From Bacillus hominis (lineage in GTDB: Bacteria; Bacillota; Bacilli; Bacillales; Bacillaceae_G), in contig NZ_BOQD01000170.1 in the NCBI RefSeq assembly GCF_018332515.1, positions 1 to 32,690 of the forward strand: DNA of 32,690 nt. Direction: 5' to 3'. Shown piece after piece: positions 9,661-16,903 of this stretch. How positions within the stretch are numbered: position 1 is the first letter of the stretch; each line of letters opens with the position of its first letter. A program made the position numbers and the translations under genes. The notes under the pieces were generated by a model. That model searched no databases and had not been told where the DNA came from. It was given only the letters and a program-made list of their open reading frames with translations.

Positions 9661-10365
9661 TTACACTTTTATTATTTCTTTCTCTTTTCTATTAGCTTTT
9701 TTAATAACCATTTTAGCTACAATTTCTGTTGGATCAATAACGCAAATATTTTCGGATGATTTCAATACAAGAGGAATCTCTGTGCAACCTGCTATAATGG
9801 CCTCAGCTCCGCTATCTTTCAATTTATTAGCAACCATTGAAAGATATAAAAATCCTGTTTCTAAATCTCCACTTTTAATAGCATATATTCCTTCCATCAC
9901 TTTTTCTTGCATTTTTCTATCAGGCTCAATGACATCAATCCTGTAACGTTGACAACTGTTTTGGTATAGTTCCGTTTTAATCGTCCCATCCGTAGCTAAC
10001 AAACCTACTTTTCTAAAATTATTTTCTTGCACAAAACGAGCCGTTTCTAAAGGCATATGTAAAATCGGAATAGTAACAGATTTTTTAGCCGCTGTATAGA
10101 AAAAATGAGCGGTATTACACGCAATAACAAGAAAATCCGCACCAGCGTTTTGTAATCGCTGCGCTGATTGTACAATGTACGGGGTCGGATCTATTCCCTT
10201 TCCCAAAATAGCCGTTGTCCGATCAGGTATTTGAGAATAGTTATCTGCAATGATATGGATATGATCTTGATCTTTCATTGCAGGTGTATAAGAAATAATT
10301 TTGTTCATTAAATCAACAGTCGCCAAAGGCCCCATGCCCCCAATAATCCCAACAACTTTTTGCAT
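9661..10365 (-). CDS. Aspartate/glutamate racemase family protein
   Basis: A cofactor-independent amino acid racemase-like enzyme, cytoplasmic. It begins with the family signature VGIIGGMGPLATVDLMNK and carries both catalytic cysteine motifs: ACNTAHFF in the N-terminal half and AGCTEIPL in the C-terminal half. That is the two-cysteine arrangement of PLP-independent aspartate/glutamate racemases (RacX/YgeA type). A longer frame from 10386 lacks a ribosome-binding site. The internal ATG at 10365 has GTGGTGA seven bases upstream and starts right at the conserved strand, so 234 aa is preferred. It is followed on the same strand by a LysR regulator. The preferred substrate (Asp, Glu or another amino acid) cannot be told from sequence. 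Confidence 0.9.
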   Translation of the reverse strand: MQKVVGIIGGMGPLATVDLMNKIISYTPAMKDQDHIHIIADNYSQIPDRTTAILGKGIDPTPYIVQSAQRLQNAGADFLVIACNTAHFFYTAAKKSVTIPILHMPLETARFVQENNFRKVGLLATDGTIKTELYQNSCQRYRIDVIEPDRKMQEKVMEGIYAIKSGDLETGFLYLSMVANKLKDSGAEAIIAGCTEIPLVLKSSENICVIDPTEIVAKMVIKKANRKEKEIIKV

Positions 10366-10487
10366 TTTATTCACCACTTTAAACATATTTTGAATGATTG
10401 ACTTAATTATAAGTTCCTTTTTAGGGGATGAATTATAGAAATAATCTATACAACAATAGAAAATATGTATTGATAACTAATGTATAA

Positions 10488-10726
10488 GAGGACTTTGATA
10501 TCGAATATTACTATCTAACAAGTGATGAGCAAGTATATGCGCTGGTTGATAACTGGTATACGAGTAGAAAGCTTATTGATACGTACAATCAAAAAGAATT
10601 TCATCTAATTCTGATTGGTGGATTGCAGGAAAATCGGAAAATTCCCTCCACCTACTAGCACTTCTTTTTGGATTTCCTGTGGCTTTAGCGGCGTATTTAT
10701 TAATTAGAAGTGATCGTTTTATTTAA
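10488..10726 (+). pseudogene. Fragment of a decayed membrane protein gene
   Basis: The 485-base stretch between the racemase start and the next gene holds no intact gene, but it does hold coding-like sequence. One frame, immediately after a stop at 10485 and with no start codon, reads EYYYLTSDEQVYALVDNW and continues to a TAG at 10656. A +1-shifted frame from 10655 continues with a hydrophobic segment, LALLFGFPVALAAYLLI, ending RSDRFI at a TAA at 10724. Together they look like the soluble part and C-terminal membrane helix of one protein that has lost its start and suffered a frameshift. I do not recognise the parent family. The remaining bases of the gap show only AT-rich sequence. Confidence 0.45.
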
Positions 10727-10850
10727 AAGAGAGAAACCAATCAAAATAAAGCATATAACTAATTGCTCGAAATTATATATAGATAATCATTTTTTGTGAA
10801 ATTCATGGTAAAATTAATTGAATATTTAGTTTTTAGAAGGGAGGTCAACG

Positions 10851-11150
10851 ATGCAAGCACGAATAAATGGGAAATTAATGAATCAGCTTGCAATTTTTTT
10901 TAGTACGGTCGTCATGCTTCAGTTTGTAGCAGATATAACAGGGCTTACACAGAATCTAGATATTATGTATAACTTAATAAATACAGCAACTTCCTATATA
11001 ACGTTTAGTTTGGCGGTTATTTTTACTTTAATAGGTGCAAGAAGAGAGTTAAGTAAATATGCAATTATTTCATTATGTTTAGTGGTAGCTATTAAAGCGA
11101 TTTATTTTGCGGCAGTTGTTATTTTGTGGGGATTGGCTGGTACGCCGTAA
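10851..11150 (+). CDS. Small hydrophobic membrane protein of unknown function (99 aa)
   Basis: The gene is preceded by a strong GGGAGGT ribosome-binding site and followed by a strong terminator, so it is very probably expressed. The protein has three hydrophobic segments (about 10-33, 42-63 and 69-95), a short basic loop (ARREL) between the last two, and no enzyme motif. I do not recognise the family. The pattern is a hydrophobic N-terminal part followed by about 65 residues of very hydrophobic helices that end VILW before a short tail. It superficially recalls circular bacteriocin precursors, but no maturation or immunity genes of that type are visible next to it. A plain small membrane protein is the safer reading. 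Confidence 0.8.
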   Translation: MQARINGKLMNQLAIFFSTVVMLQFVADITGLTQNLDIMYNLINTATSYITFSLAVIFTLIGARRELSKYAIISLCLVVAIKAIYFAAVVILWGLAGTP

Positions 11151-11160
11151 ATGAATATAA

Positions 11161-11200
11161 AAAACCTAATTTCCAAGATAACGTGAGGAAATTAGGTTTT
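11161..11200. terminator. Bidirectional terminator
   Basis: A perfect 14-bp stem, AAAACCTAATTTCC / GGAAATTAGGTTTT, with a 12-base loop lies between two convergent genes. It has T-runs on both strands and serves both. Confidence 0.9.
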
Positions 11201-12048
11201 TATAATGGCTGAAAAGCTTTTCTACATCGATCTCGTTTTTGAAGTCTTCTCATATATCTTTTTTTATCCCGTTGTAATCCTTTTATGTACATGAATAAGC
11301 TGACAAGGAAGAAAAATGTACATTGTATGATTAAAATGTACGGTGATATCCCGTGTAATGGTTGTTTCGGATCATATAAGTGAATAGGTGCTCCACCAAT
11401 TGTCGGGAATGTTGTATTTAGCAGGACGAAAGGAATGGAAGTAACTGCAAATGGAAATAGAAGTGCCATGTAATCCTTTTGTGACCATGTGGACGCTGCT
11501 AAACCTAAGAGGGCCATTAAACCAGCAAATAAAAAATTAATCCCAATATATAGATAAATATAAGTGATGGGAGAAGAGAAATATAAATCTGCGAACATTC
11601 CGTTTCCGTTTATCATACTCGTACTGACGGTGGGATCTCCATTTGGTATTGTTAATTTGCAAAGTAATAAAGAAAGAATGAACGGTAAAGTATAAAGAAA
11701 TCCACCGCAGAAAAATGTAACGATATATTTTGTGAAAGAATACGAGAATAAGGAAATTTCCTTACTTATAAAAGCTTTGAAACCATCGGATTTATCGGAA
11801 TTGTAACTTGTACTAAATGGTAAACTTGCAATAACAGGCATTAATAATAAATAAACGTCCATTTCATTATCACGAAACCCGATCCATTTAAAAGCAGTTG
11901 CTATAGCACCATTTGTTGCGTCTCCTAAATAACGAATTACATAATAATAATGATAAATAGAAATAAGAGCTAATCCACTACACATAATAATTAAAGAAAC
12001 ACGATTACAAAAAGCTTGCCTTATATTTAAACGAAGCGCACGCATCAT
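11200..12048 (-). CDS. Multi-pass membrane protein, ABC-2 permease-like
   Basis: About 282 aa with six hydrophobic segments spread along the chain: near the N-terminus (SLIIMCSGLALISIYHYYYV), then around YLLLMPVIASLPF, FTKYIVTFFCGGFLY, YLYIGINFLFAGLMALLGLAA, LLFPFAVTSIPFVLL and YILIIQCTFFFLVSLFMYI. A very basic C-terminal tail follows. The layout resembles ABC-2-type exporter permeases, but no ATPase gene is adjacent, so it is an orphan if that assignment is right. The GTG at 12066 is part of the ribosome-binding site itself (GTGGAGG), so the ATG at 12048 is preferred. Function unknown. Confidence 0.75.
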   Translation of the reverse strand: MMRALRLNIRQAFCNRVSLIIMCSGLALISIYHYYYVIRYLGDATNGAIATAFKWIGFRDNEMDVYLLLMPVIASLPFSTSYNSDKSDGFKAFISKEISLFSYSFTKYIVTFFCGGFLYTLPFILSLLLCKLTIPNGDPTVSTSMINGNGMFADLYFSSPITYIYLYIGINFLFAGLMALLGLAASTWSQKDYMALLFPFAVTSIPFVLLNTTFPTIGGAPIHLYDPKQPLHGISPYILIIQCTFFFLVSLFMYIKGLQRDKKRYMRRLQKRDRCRKAFQPL

Positions 12049-12291
12049 GACTGAAAAAGCCTCCACTATTTTTATAAATCTGTCTACTTTCTATATTACT
12101 ATTAATTGTAAGGATTTTCTTGTTTTTTTATGTGGTTATTAGAAAAAGAGGAATTTTGTTGTTGTGAAGTAAGGTTTAACTGTATATCTTAAGAACACCT
12201 TTTCTTTTTCTCTTTCCTTCTGATACACTATGACGGTATTATATGAATGGACTGGAATTTTTTTAAACTGGGAATAACTAAAAAAGAGAAC

Positions 12292-12320
12292 TTGTATAGA
12301 ATGTAAGCGTGTGGTAATAT
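12292..12320 (+). promoter_or_regulatory. Probable yhgD promoter
   Basis: TTGTAT and TAATAT are separated by exactly 17 bases. The predicted start near 12327 lies just before the operator at 12336, a layout suited to autorepression. Confidence 0.5.
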
Positions 12321-12335
12321 CAAATATGTACTGAT

Positions 12336-12358
12336 TGACTATATTATCCAATTGGTCA
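12336..12358. promoter_or_regulatory. YhgD operator, copy 1
   Basis: A 23-bp site of form TGACT-N11-TTGGTCA, immediately upstream of the yhgD ribosome-binding site. The outer arms TGAC/GTCA are symmetrical. The same form recurs at 12975 and 13113. Confidence 0.65.
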
Positions 12359-12375
12359 TTTTTGGAGGTGACGAT

Positions 12376-12948
12376 GTGGCAATAGATCGAAAACGTTCTA
12401 TTATTGAAGCTGCAACAAAGTCTTTTTCAGCATTCGGTTATAAGGCGACGACGATGGATCAAGTTGCGAAGTTAGCGAATGTAGGAAAAGGAACAATTTA
12501 TACTTTTTTCAAAAATAAAGAAGAACTATTTGGCGAAATTATTTCTAATTTAATTACAGAAATGAAGCAAGTTGCAAAAGACGCAATTCGTTCAGATATT
12601 TCATTTTTTGAAAATGTACATAGAGCATTATACAGCATATTAGAATTTAGAAAAGAACATCAGCTCATGATTAAACTAATTCAAGAAGAGCGTGATATGG
12701 GAACGAAAGAAGTGCAAGAAGTGATGCAACAAGTAGATGTGGAAATCATTTCTGTTATCCAATCTTATTTAGAGATTGCGATTGAAAAAGGTGAGATTAG
12801 CAAATGTGATCCAGAAATTACAGCATTTATTATGCTTCGCCTATACGTATCGCTTATTTTTGATTGGGAAAAAAATCATGAACCGTTAGAAAAAGAAAAG
12901 ATATCGGAATTATTCGAACTTTATTTACTAAAAGGATTGTCAAATTAA
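12376..12948 (+). CDS. yhgD: TetR-family regulator of yhgE
   Basis: A 190-residue TetR-type repressor. The N-terminal helix-turn-helix (about residues 8-55) includes ATKSFSAFGYKATTMDQVAK and the recognition segment VGKGTIYTFFKNKEELF. The C-terminal ligand-binding half is helical and variable. A TTG-started longer frame from 12352 overlaps the operator and the GGAGGTG ribosome-binding site (12364-12370). The GTG at 12376, five bases after that site, is therefore the start. The order hemEHY ... yhgD-yhgE matches B. subtilis, which supports the symbol. Three matching 23-bp sites, one before this gene and two before yhgE, suggest that it represses itself and yhgE. The ligand is unknown. Confidence 0.9.
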   Translation: MAIDRKRSIIEAATKSFSAFGYKATTMDQVAKLANVGKGTIYTFFKNKEELFGEIISNLITEMKQVAKDAIRSDISFFENVHRALYSILEFRKEHQLMIKLIQEERDMGTKEVQEVMQQVDVEIISVIQSYLEIAIEKGEISKCDPEITAFIMLRLYVSLIFDWEKNHEPLEKEKISELFELYLLKGLSN

Positions 12949-12960
12949 GATAATCCTTTT
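12930..12960 (+). terminator. Weak terminator at the end of yhgD
   Basis: AAAAGGATT / AATCCTTTT form a 9-bp, AT-rich stem around a 13-base loop that contains the yhgD stop codon. It supports separate transcription of yhgE, but it may be leaky. Confidence 0.5.
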
Positions 12961-12974
12961 AATATTATAAAAAA

Positions 12975-12997
12975 TGACTAATTGAACAAATTGGTCA
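12975..12997. promoter_or_regulatory. YhgD operator, copy 2
   Basis: This is the most symmetrical of the three sites: TGACTAATT and AATTGGTCA flank five bases, with one mismatch between the arms. It lies about 27 bases before a TATAAT at 13024-13029. That hexamer has no good -35 of its own, so the site sits where a promoter would be blocked. Confidence 0.65.
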
Positions 12998-13067
12998 AAC
13001 GAATGAGGAGGGTGGTTAAATAGTATAATCAAGTAGATGAAAATGTGCATAGTATAAATTCGGGGAT

Positions 13068-13099
13068 AAGGCATATGTATGAACAGATATAGCCTTTTT
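13068..13099 (+). terminator. Possible hairpin in the yhgE leader
   Basis: AAGGCATAT pairs with ATATAGCCTT (one bulged A), followed by a short T-run. If transcription starts at the TATAAT near 13024, this would act as an early terminator before yhgE. Stability is modest. Confidence 0.35.
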
Positions 13100-13112
13100 A
13101 TTTGGGTAAAAA

Positions 13113-13135
13113 TGACTGAATAGACATTTTGGTCA
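13113..13135. promoter_or_regulatory. YhgD operator, copy 3
   Basis: A 23-bp TGACT-N11-TTGGTCA site ending eight bases before the AAGGGGG ribosome-binding site of yhgE. It has the same spacing as copies 1 and 2. Confidence 0.65.
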
Positions 13136-13157
13136 TTTTTAAAAAGGGGGATAAATT

Positions 13158-15935
13158 ATGAAATGGCATAAGTTACTTAGTAAAGAATTTGCAGAGATTA
13201 TAAAAAGTAAAAAAATATTAATCCCAATCATTGCGGTTTTATTTGTACCGATTTTATATGCTGGTATGTTTTTATGGGCCTTTTGGGATCCATATGAACA
13301 GCTAGATGACTTGCCAGTTGCGGTAGTCAATTTAGATAAAGGTGCAGAACTTGATGGGAAACCAATTGAGGTCGGGAAAGGGCTCGTTGATAACTTAAAA
13401 GATAATAAAAGTTTTAAATGGGAATTTGTAAGTGAAAAAGAAGCGAAAGAGGGAATGGAAGGCAGAAAGTATTACATGTTAGTACGTATTCCAGATGACT
13501 TCTCAAGTAACGCTACAACGTTATTAAAAGACGATCCGAAACCATTAAACTTAGAATACATTCCAAATGAAAGTTTAAACTTCTTATCTTCACAAATTGG
13601 CGGAACAGCAATTGAAAAAATTAAAGGTGAAGTATCAAGCACGTTAACGAAAACATATGCAGAGAAAATGTTTGATTCTATTAAAGACGTCTCAAAAGGA
13701 TTAGCAGATGGAGCGGACGGAGCAAATAAGTTACATGATGGAGCTAGTGAGTTGCATGATGGATCAAGTAAAGTGACGGATGGACTCCATACACTTCAAG
13801 GGAAATCTGGGGAGATGAAAGATGGGGTTCAGAAATTAGCAGATGGATCTAATAAATTACAAGATGGGTCCGGAAAAGTAACAGCAGGTTTAAATACATT
13901 AAATAGCAAAACAGGTGAGATGCAGGCGGGTATAGGGAAATTAGTGGATGGATCCGGAAAAGTGACAGTAGGTTTAAATACGTTAAATGGAAAAACGGGT
14001 ATAGGGAAATTACAAGATGGATCTGGAAAAGTAACAGATGGTTTAAATACGTTAAATGGAAAAACGGGTGAAATGCAAAAAGGAATTGGCGAATTGCGAA
14101 GTGGGTCTGAGAAAGTAACTAAAGGTTTGAACACATTAGTAAGTAAAACAGGTGAATTAAAAACAGGAACAATTGAACTATCAAATGGTATGGAAAAACT
14201 TGTTGGGGGGCAAATTCAATTAGAGAAAGGGTCTCAAGAGATTCAAAAGGGTTTACAGGAGTTAAATAGTAAAGTGCAAAATTCTGTTGCAGGCTTAGAG
14301 GAAATGCAGTCGAAAGTTCCTACTATATTAAATACGGTAAATCAGAAAATAGATGGTGCTGGAGAAAATGTAAATCAGTTAAATGAAATTACCCAATCAA
14401 CAGCAGGGGATGCAAAAACTGCAGCACAAGATGTAGCGACTTTACAAAAGCAAATTGAAAGTTTACCGAAAGAATATCAAGAGCAGTTACAGCCATTTAT
14501 AACAAATGCGGTAAAAAGTACGGCGACAGTTCAACAGAAAGCTGCCGGAGTAGCAGGCGGAACGAGCAAATTAAATGAAGAAGTAAAACAATTAAAAGGT
14601 GAAATCAGTGAAAAGACAAGTGGAATGCAAAGCAAAATGCCGAATCCAGAAGAGGTGGAAAATTTAACGAGTGGTATTAAGAAATTAACGAATGCGCAAA
14701 ACGAATTTGTAAGTAAGTTTCATGGATTAGGTGAAGGATTAGGTAATGCAAAAGCAGGTGCTGATAGATTGAAAGACGGATCAGGTCAATTAATTGATGG
14801 AGAAAATCAATTATTAGATGGATCTGGAAAGGTAACAGAAGGATTAGGTGCATTATCTGTAGGAGCAAACCAAATGGCAGGTGGAATCACTCAATTAGCA
14901 GATGGCTCAAGTCAAGTAACAGGTGGTTTAGGCACAGTATCTGTAGCAGTAAACCAATTAGAAGACGGATCAAGCCAAGTAACAGGCGGTTTAGGTACAT
15001 TATCTGTAGGAGCAAATCAAATGTCAGGAGGAATAACGCAATTAGCAGATGGATCGGGTCAAGTAACAACTGGCTTAGGTACTCTAAATGGTGGTCTAAA
15101 TAAAATGTCAACTGGTTCAACCCAGCTAATCGACGGAGTAAATAAACTAACAGACGGCTCAGGAAAAGTGACAGATGGACTCGTGAAAGTAAACGATGGA
15201 TCAAGTACACTGGCTGAGAAACTTGGTGAAGGTGCAGAAAAAACAGGAGAAGTAAAAGGTACGGATAAAACGTATGATATGTTTGCAAGTCCTGTAAAAG
15301 TGAAGACGGAGAAAATGGCGGAAGTTCCAAACTACGGAACAGGATTCACACCATATTTCTTATCACTCGGTTTATTCGTTGGGGCATTACTATTATCTAT
15401 CGTATACCCATTACGCGATACAGTCGGTGTTCCGAAATCAGGATTCAGCTGGTTTATTAGTAAGTTTGGTGTTTTACTATCAGTTGGTATTATTCAAGCA
15501 ATAGTAGCAGATGTCATATTACTATTCGGATTAGGCGTAGAAGTACAAAGCATTCCATACTTCATACTCTTTAGCATTGTTACAAGTTTAGCGTTTATTT
15601 CATTAATTCAATGCTTAGTAACAGCGTTTGGTGATGCAGGGCGTTTCATCGCCATCATAACATTAATTATACAGCTTACAACAAGTGCTGGAACATTCCC
15701 GCTAGAATTGATTCCGAAGTTTTTACAACCATTTCATGCTTGGTTACCGATGACATACTCTGTATCAGGGTTGAAAGCAGTCGTATCGAGCGGTGATTTT
15801 AACTTCATGTGGCAAAATATAGGGATACTAATGATCTTTATCGTTTTATTATCACTTGGAACAATCGCTTCATTAACTTGGATGCATAAGCGACGATTTA
15901 GAAATATTGCTGAAAATCAATCGGTTGAAGCGTAG
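13158..15935 (+). CDS. yhgE: YhgE/Pip-family membrane protein with long repeat region
   Basis: A 925-residue envelope protein. One N-terminal membrane helix (about 18-40) is followed by the conserved Pip/YhgE head (VAVVNLDKG near residue 55), and five membrane segments fill the last 200 residues. Between them lies a long extracytoplasmic region dominated by heptad-like repeats of the type DGSGKVT-DGLNTLN-GKTGEMQ. One block starts near residue 240 and another near 560, separated by a helical segment with few repeats. Homologues include the lactococcal phage infection protein Pip and relatives of the type VII secretion component YueB/EsaA; the true cellular role is not settled. ATG at 13158 follows AAGGGGG. 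It is larger than its B. subtilis counterpart as I remember it, apparently from repeat expansion. Two YhgD operators precede it. Confidence 0.92.
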   Translation: MKWHKLLSKEFAEIIKSKKILIPIIAVLFVPILYAGMFLWAFWDPYEQLDDLPVAVVNLDKGAELDGKPIEVGKGLVDNLKDNKSFKWEFVSEKEAKEGMEGRKYYMLVRIPDDFSSNATTLLKDDPKPLNLEYIPNESLNFLSSQIGGTAIEKIKGEVSSTLTKTYAEKMFDSIKDVSKGLADGADGANKLHDGASELHDGSSKVTDGLHTLQGKSGEMKDGVQKLADGSNKLQDGSGKVTAGLNTLNSKTGEMQAGIGKLVDGSGKVTVGLNTLNGKTGIGKLQDGSGKVTDGLNTLNGKTGEMQKGIGELRSGSEKVTKGLNTLVSKTGELKTGTIELSNGMEKLVGGQIQLEKGSQEIQKGLQELNSKVQNSVAGLEEMQSKVPTILNTVNQKIDGAGENVNQLNEITQSTAGDAKTAAQDVATLQKQIESLPKEYQEQLQPFITNAVKSTATVQQKAAGVAGGTSKLNEEVKQLKGEISEKTSGMQSKMPNPEEVENLTSGIKKLTNAQNEFVSKFHGLGEGLGNAKAGADRLKDGSGQLIDGENQLLDGSGKVTEGLGALSVGANQMAGGITQLADGSSQVTGGLGTVSVAVNQLEDGSSQVTGGLGTLSVGANQMSGGITQLADGSGQVTTGLGTLNGGLNKMSTGSTQLIDGVNKLTDGSGKVTDGLVKVNDGSSTLAEKLGEGAEKTGEVKGTDKTYDMFASPVKVKTEKMAEVPNYGTGFTPYFLSLGLFVGALLLSIVYPLRDTVGVPKSGFSWFISKFGVLLSVGIIQAIVADVILLFGLGVEVQSIPYFILFSIVTSLAFISLIQCLVTAFGDAGRFIAIITLIIQLTTSAGTFPLELIPKFLQPFHAWLPMTYSVSGLKAVVSSGDFNFMWQNIGILMIFIVLLSLGTIASLTWMHKRRFRNIAENQSVEA
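13887..14153 (+). repeat. First 28-codon repeat block in yhgE
   Basis: The phrase encoding GLNTLN(G/S)KTG begins at 13887, 13971 and 14040, and its diverged form GLNTLVSKTG at 14124. Spacings are 84, 69 and 84 bases (28, 23 and 28 codons). The 30 bases from 13971 recur exactly at 14040. The short unit lacks the five codons for EMQAG. Confidence 0.85.
14841..15204 (+). repeat. Second repeat block in yhgE
   Basis: The phrase GLGTLSVGANQ and its variants begin at 14841, 14925, 14988 and 15072, with a further related unit (GLVKVND) at 15177. Spacings are 84, 63, 84 and 105 bases, that is 28, 21, 28 and 35 codons. All are multiples of seven. Confidence 0.85.
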
Positions 15936-15938
15936 GGA

Positions 15939-15965
15939 AAAGCACCTTTTTGGTGCTTTTTTTAT
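15939..15965. terminator. Terminator shared by yhgE and the convergent PH-domain gene
   Basis: AAAGCACC / GGTGCTTT stem with a five-T loop and a long T-run on the plus strand. Confidence 0.88.
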
Positions 15966-16393
15966 TTTAGTGCAGGGCATTTTTTTTGTAGTTCGGATAT
16001 GAATTTTTCAGGATCTTTTGGTGAGATTTTTACACTTCCCCAAGCTCCTGATGTATAAAAGATTTCATAGCAATCTTTCGAAGAGAGAATACGATATCCG
16101 ATTAAAATGTTATCTGTTTTTGAGATTTTCGTTATATGAACGTACGGAATCTTACTTCGAAATGGACCACCTTTAACAAATAAGTGGTTTTCATAGAATG
16201 TATATGTAATAGAAAAAGAACTCCATAATAGGAAGCCAGAAGATACAAAGAAAATAGATAGTAGAATGTATAAGTCTGTAGTAGTAGCTTCATCATCAAA
16301 GAAGAGAGGAAGCAGTGTTGAAGCACCTATGGTGAAAATAGCAAAAAAGATAATAAATAAGAAAAATTTATCAATTTTAGAGTGGAATGTCAT
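15962..16393 (-). CDS. Bacterial PH-domain membrane protein (bPH_4-like)
   Basis: 143 aa. Two hydrophobic helices (about 9-31 and 41-60) are followed by a small beta-rich domain. Its FYENHLFVKGGPFRSKIPY, YRILSSKDCYEIFY and VKISPKDPEKFISEL segments match the bacterial PH-like family bPH_4, which includes the sublancin immunity protein SunI. Start codon ATG at 16393 has GGAGGG at good spacing. It is convergent with yhgE and shares its terminator. Immunity to a bacteriocin is one precedent in the family, but most members are uncharacterised, so no specific role is claimed. Confidence 0.8.
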   Translation of the reverse strand: MTFHSKIDKFFLFIIFFAIFTIGASTLLPLFFDDEATTTDLYILLSIFFVSSGFLLWSSFSITYTFYENHLFVKGGPFRSKIPYVHITKISKTDNILIGYRILSSKDCYEIFYTSGAWGSVKISPKDPEKFISELQKKCPALK

Positions 16394-16501
16394 TTGTAGC
16401 CCTCCTTCTCCTTAACTTTACCATATCTCATGTTTAGGCTAAATGAAAGAACAGGAATTGCAACAATTTGAATAGAAGTATATTACATGGGAGTTGATAC
16501 G

Positions 16502-16714
16502 ATGAAAGGAAATCTAACTTATTATTTTATCTTATATCCGTTAATCTTCTTTCTTGTTTTCACCCTTTCACCTATCTTGTTTCATAAAGAAGAATATACA
16601 AGTATGAAAGATACATTGGGAATACTTTTAGTCTACTATGTGCTAATTAGTGGGTATTACTTTATTGATGTTGTAAGTGAAAGAATGAAGAAAAATGGTA
16701 AGGACAAACAATAA
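16502..16714 (+). CDS. Small two-helix membrane protein (70 aa)
   Basis: Two hydrophobic segments (YYFILYPLIFFLVFTLSPILF and LGILLVYYVLISGYYFIDVV) are joined by a charged loop, with a basic C-terminus (KKNGKDKQ). An upstream ATG at 16487 overlaps GGGAG, which is itself the ribosome-binding site for the ATG at 16502, so the shorter form is chosen. The stop codon lies within the ATAAA boundary of the bcr1-like repeat that follows, so the repeat supplies the terminator. Family not recognised. Confidence 0.7.
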   Translation: MKGNLTYYFILYPLIFFLVFTLSPILFHKEEYTSMKDTLGILLVYYVLISGYYFIDVVSERMKKNGKDKQ

Positions 16715-16868
16715 AGTGAAACTTTAATCAGTGGGGGTTTTGTTCATCCCCCACTGATTATTAGCCCTCACCAATCGGGCTTTTATGGGCAGTTGATCCC
16801 CCACCTAACTTCTTTGCTTCCGTTGAATTTTGAGGTGGGGGTCTTACTGCCCATTAATGCGGGATAAA
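16711..16868 (-). repeat. bcr1-like repeat element, near-complete copy
   Basis: A 158-bp non-coding element bounded by direct repeats of ATAAA (TTTAT on the other strand) at 16711-16715 and 16864-16868. It contains two strong hairpins. AATCAGTGGGGG / CCCCCACTGATT (16726-16759) works as a terminator for the preceding gene. A long nested stem, GGGCAGT ... CCCCCACCT // AGGTGGGGG ... ACTGCCC, spans about 16787-16852. Length, TTTAT boundaries and structure agree with the bcr1 element described for the B. cereus group. A related copy lies inverted at 17975. Confidence 0.75.
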
Positions 16869-16903
16869 GTTTTATTATATAAAAACCGATGGAGGACAAC
16901 AAA

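Larger units (their letters stand above)
12049..12375. other. Intergenic region between the permease-like gene and yhgD
   Basis: About 330 bases. The right part holds the yhgD promoter and the first copy of the TGACT-N11-TTGGTCA operator, listed separately. The left part is AT-rich, and I see no supported gene there. A 70-codon minus-strand frame crosses the promoter and operator, lacks a ribosome-binding site and is rejected. Confidence 0.6.

Noticed and set aside
12139-12351. 70-codon minus-strand frame between the permease-like gene and yhgD
   Set aside because: It crosses the yhgD promoter and operator, lacks a ribosome-binding site and has low-complexity AT-driven composition.
13829-15330. 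Minus-strand frames of 63-147 codons opposite the yhgE repeats
   Set aside because: They are repetitive mirror images of the yhgE repeat codons (Leu/Pro-rich), with no independent start signals.
16761-16868. Small RNA gene or CRISPR-like repeat
   Set aside because: The hairpins and TTTAT edges fit a bcr1-type interspersed repeat better. There are no regularly spaced repeats and no separate promoter was identified.
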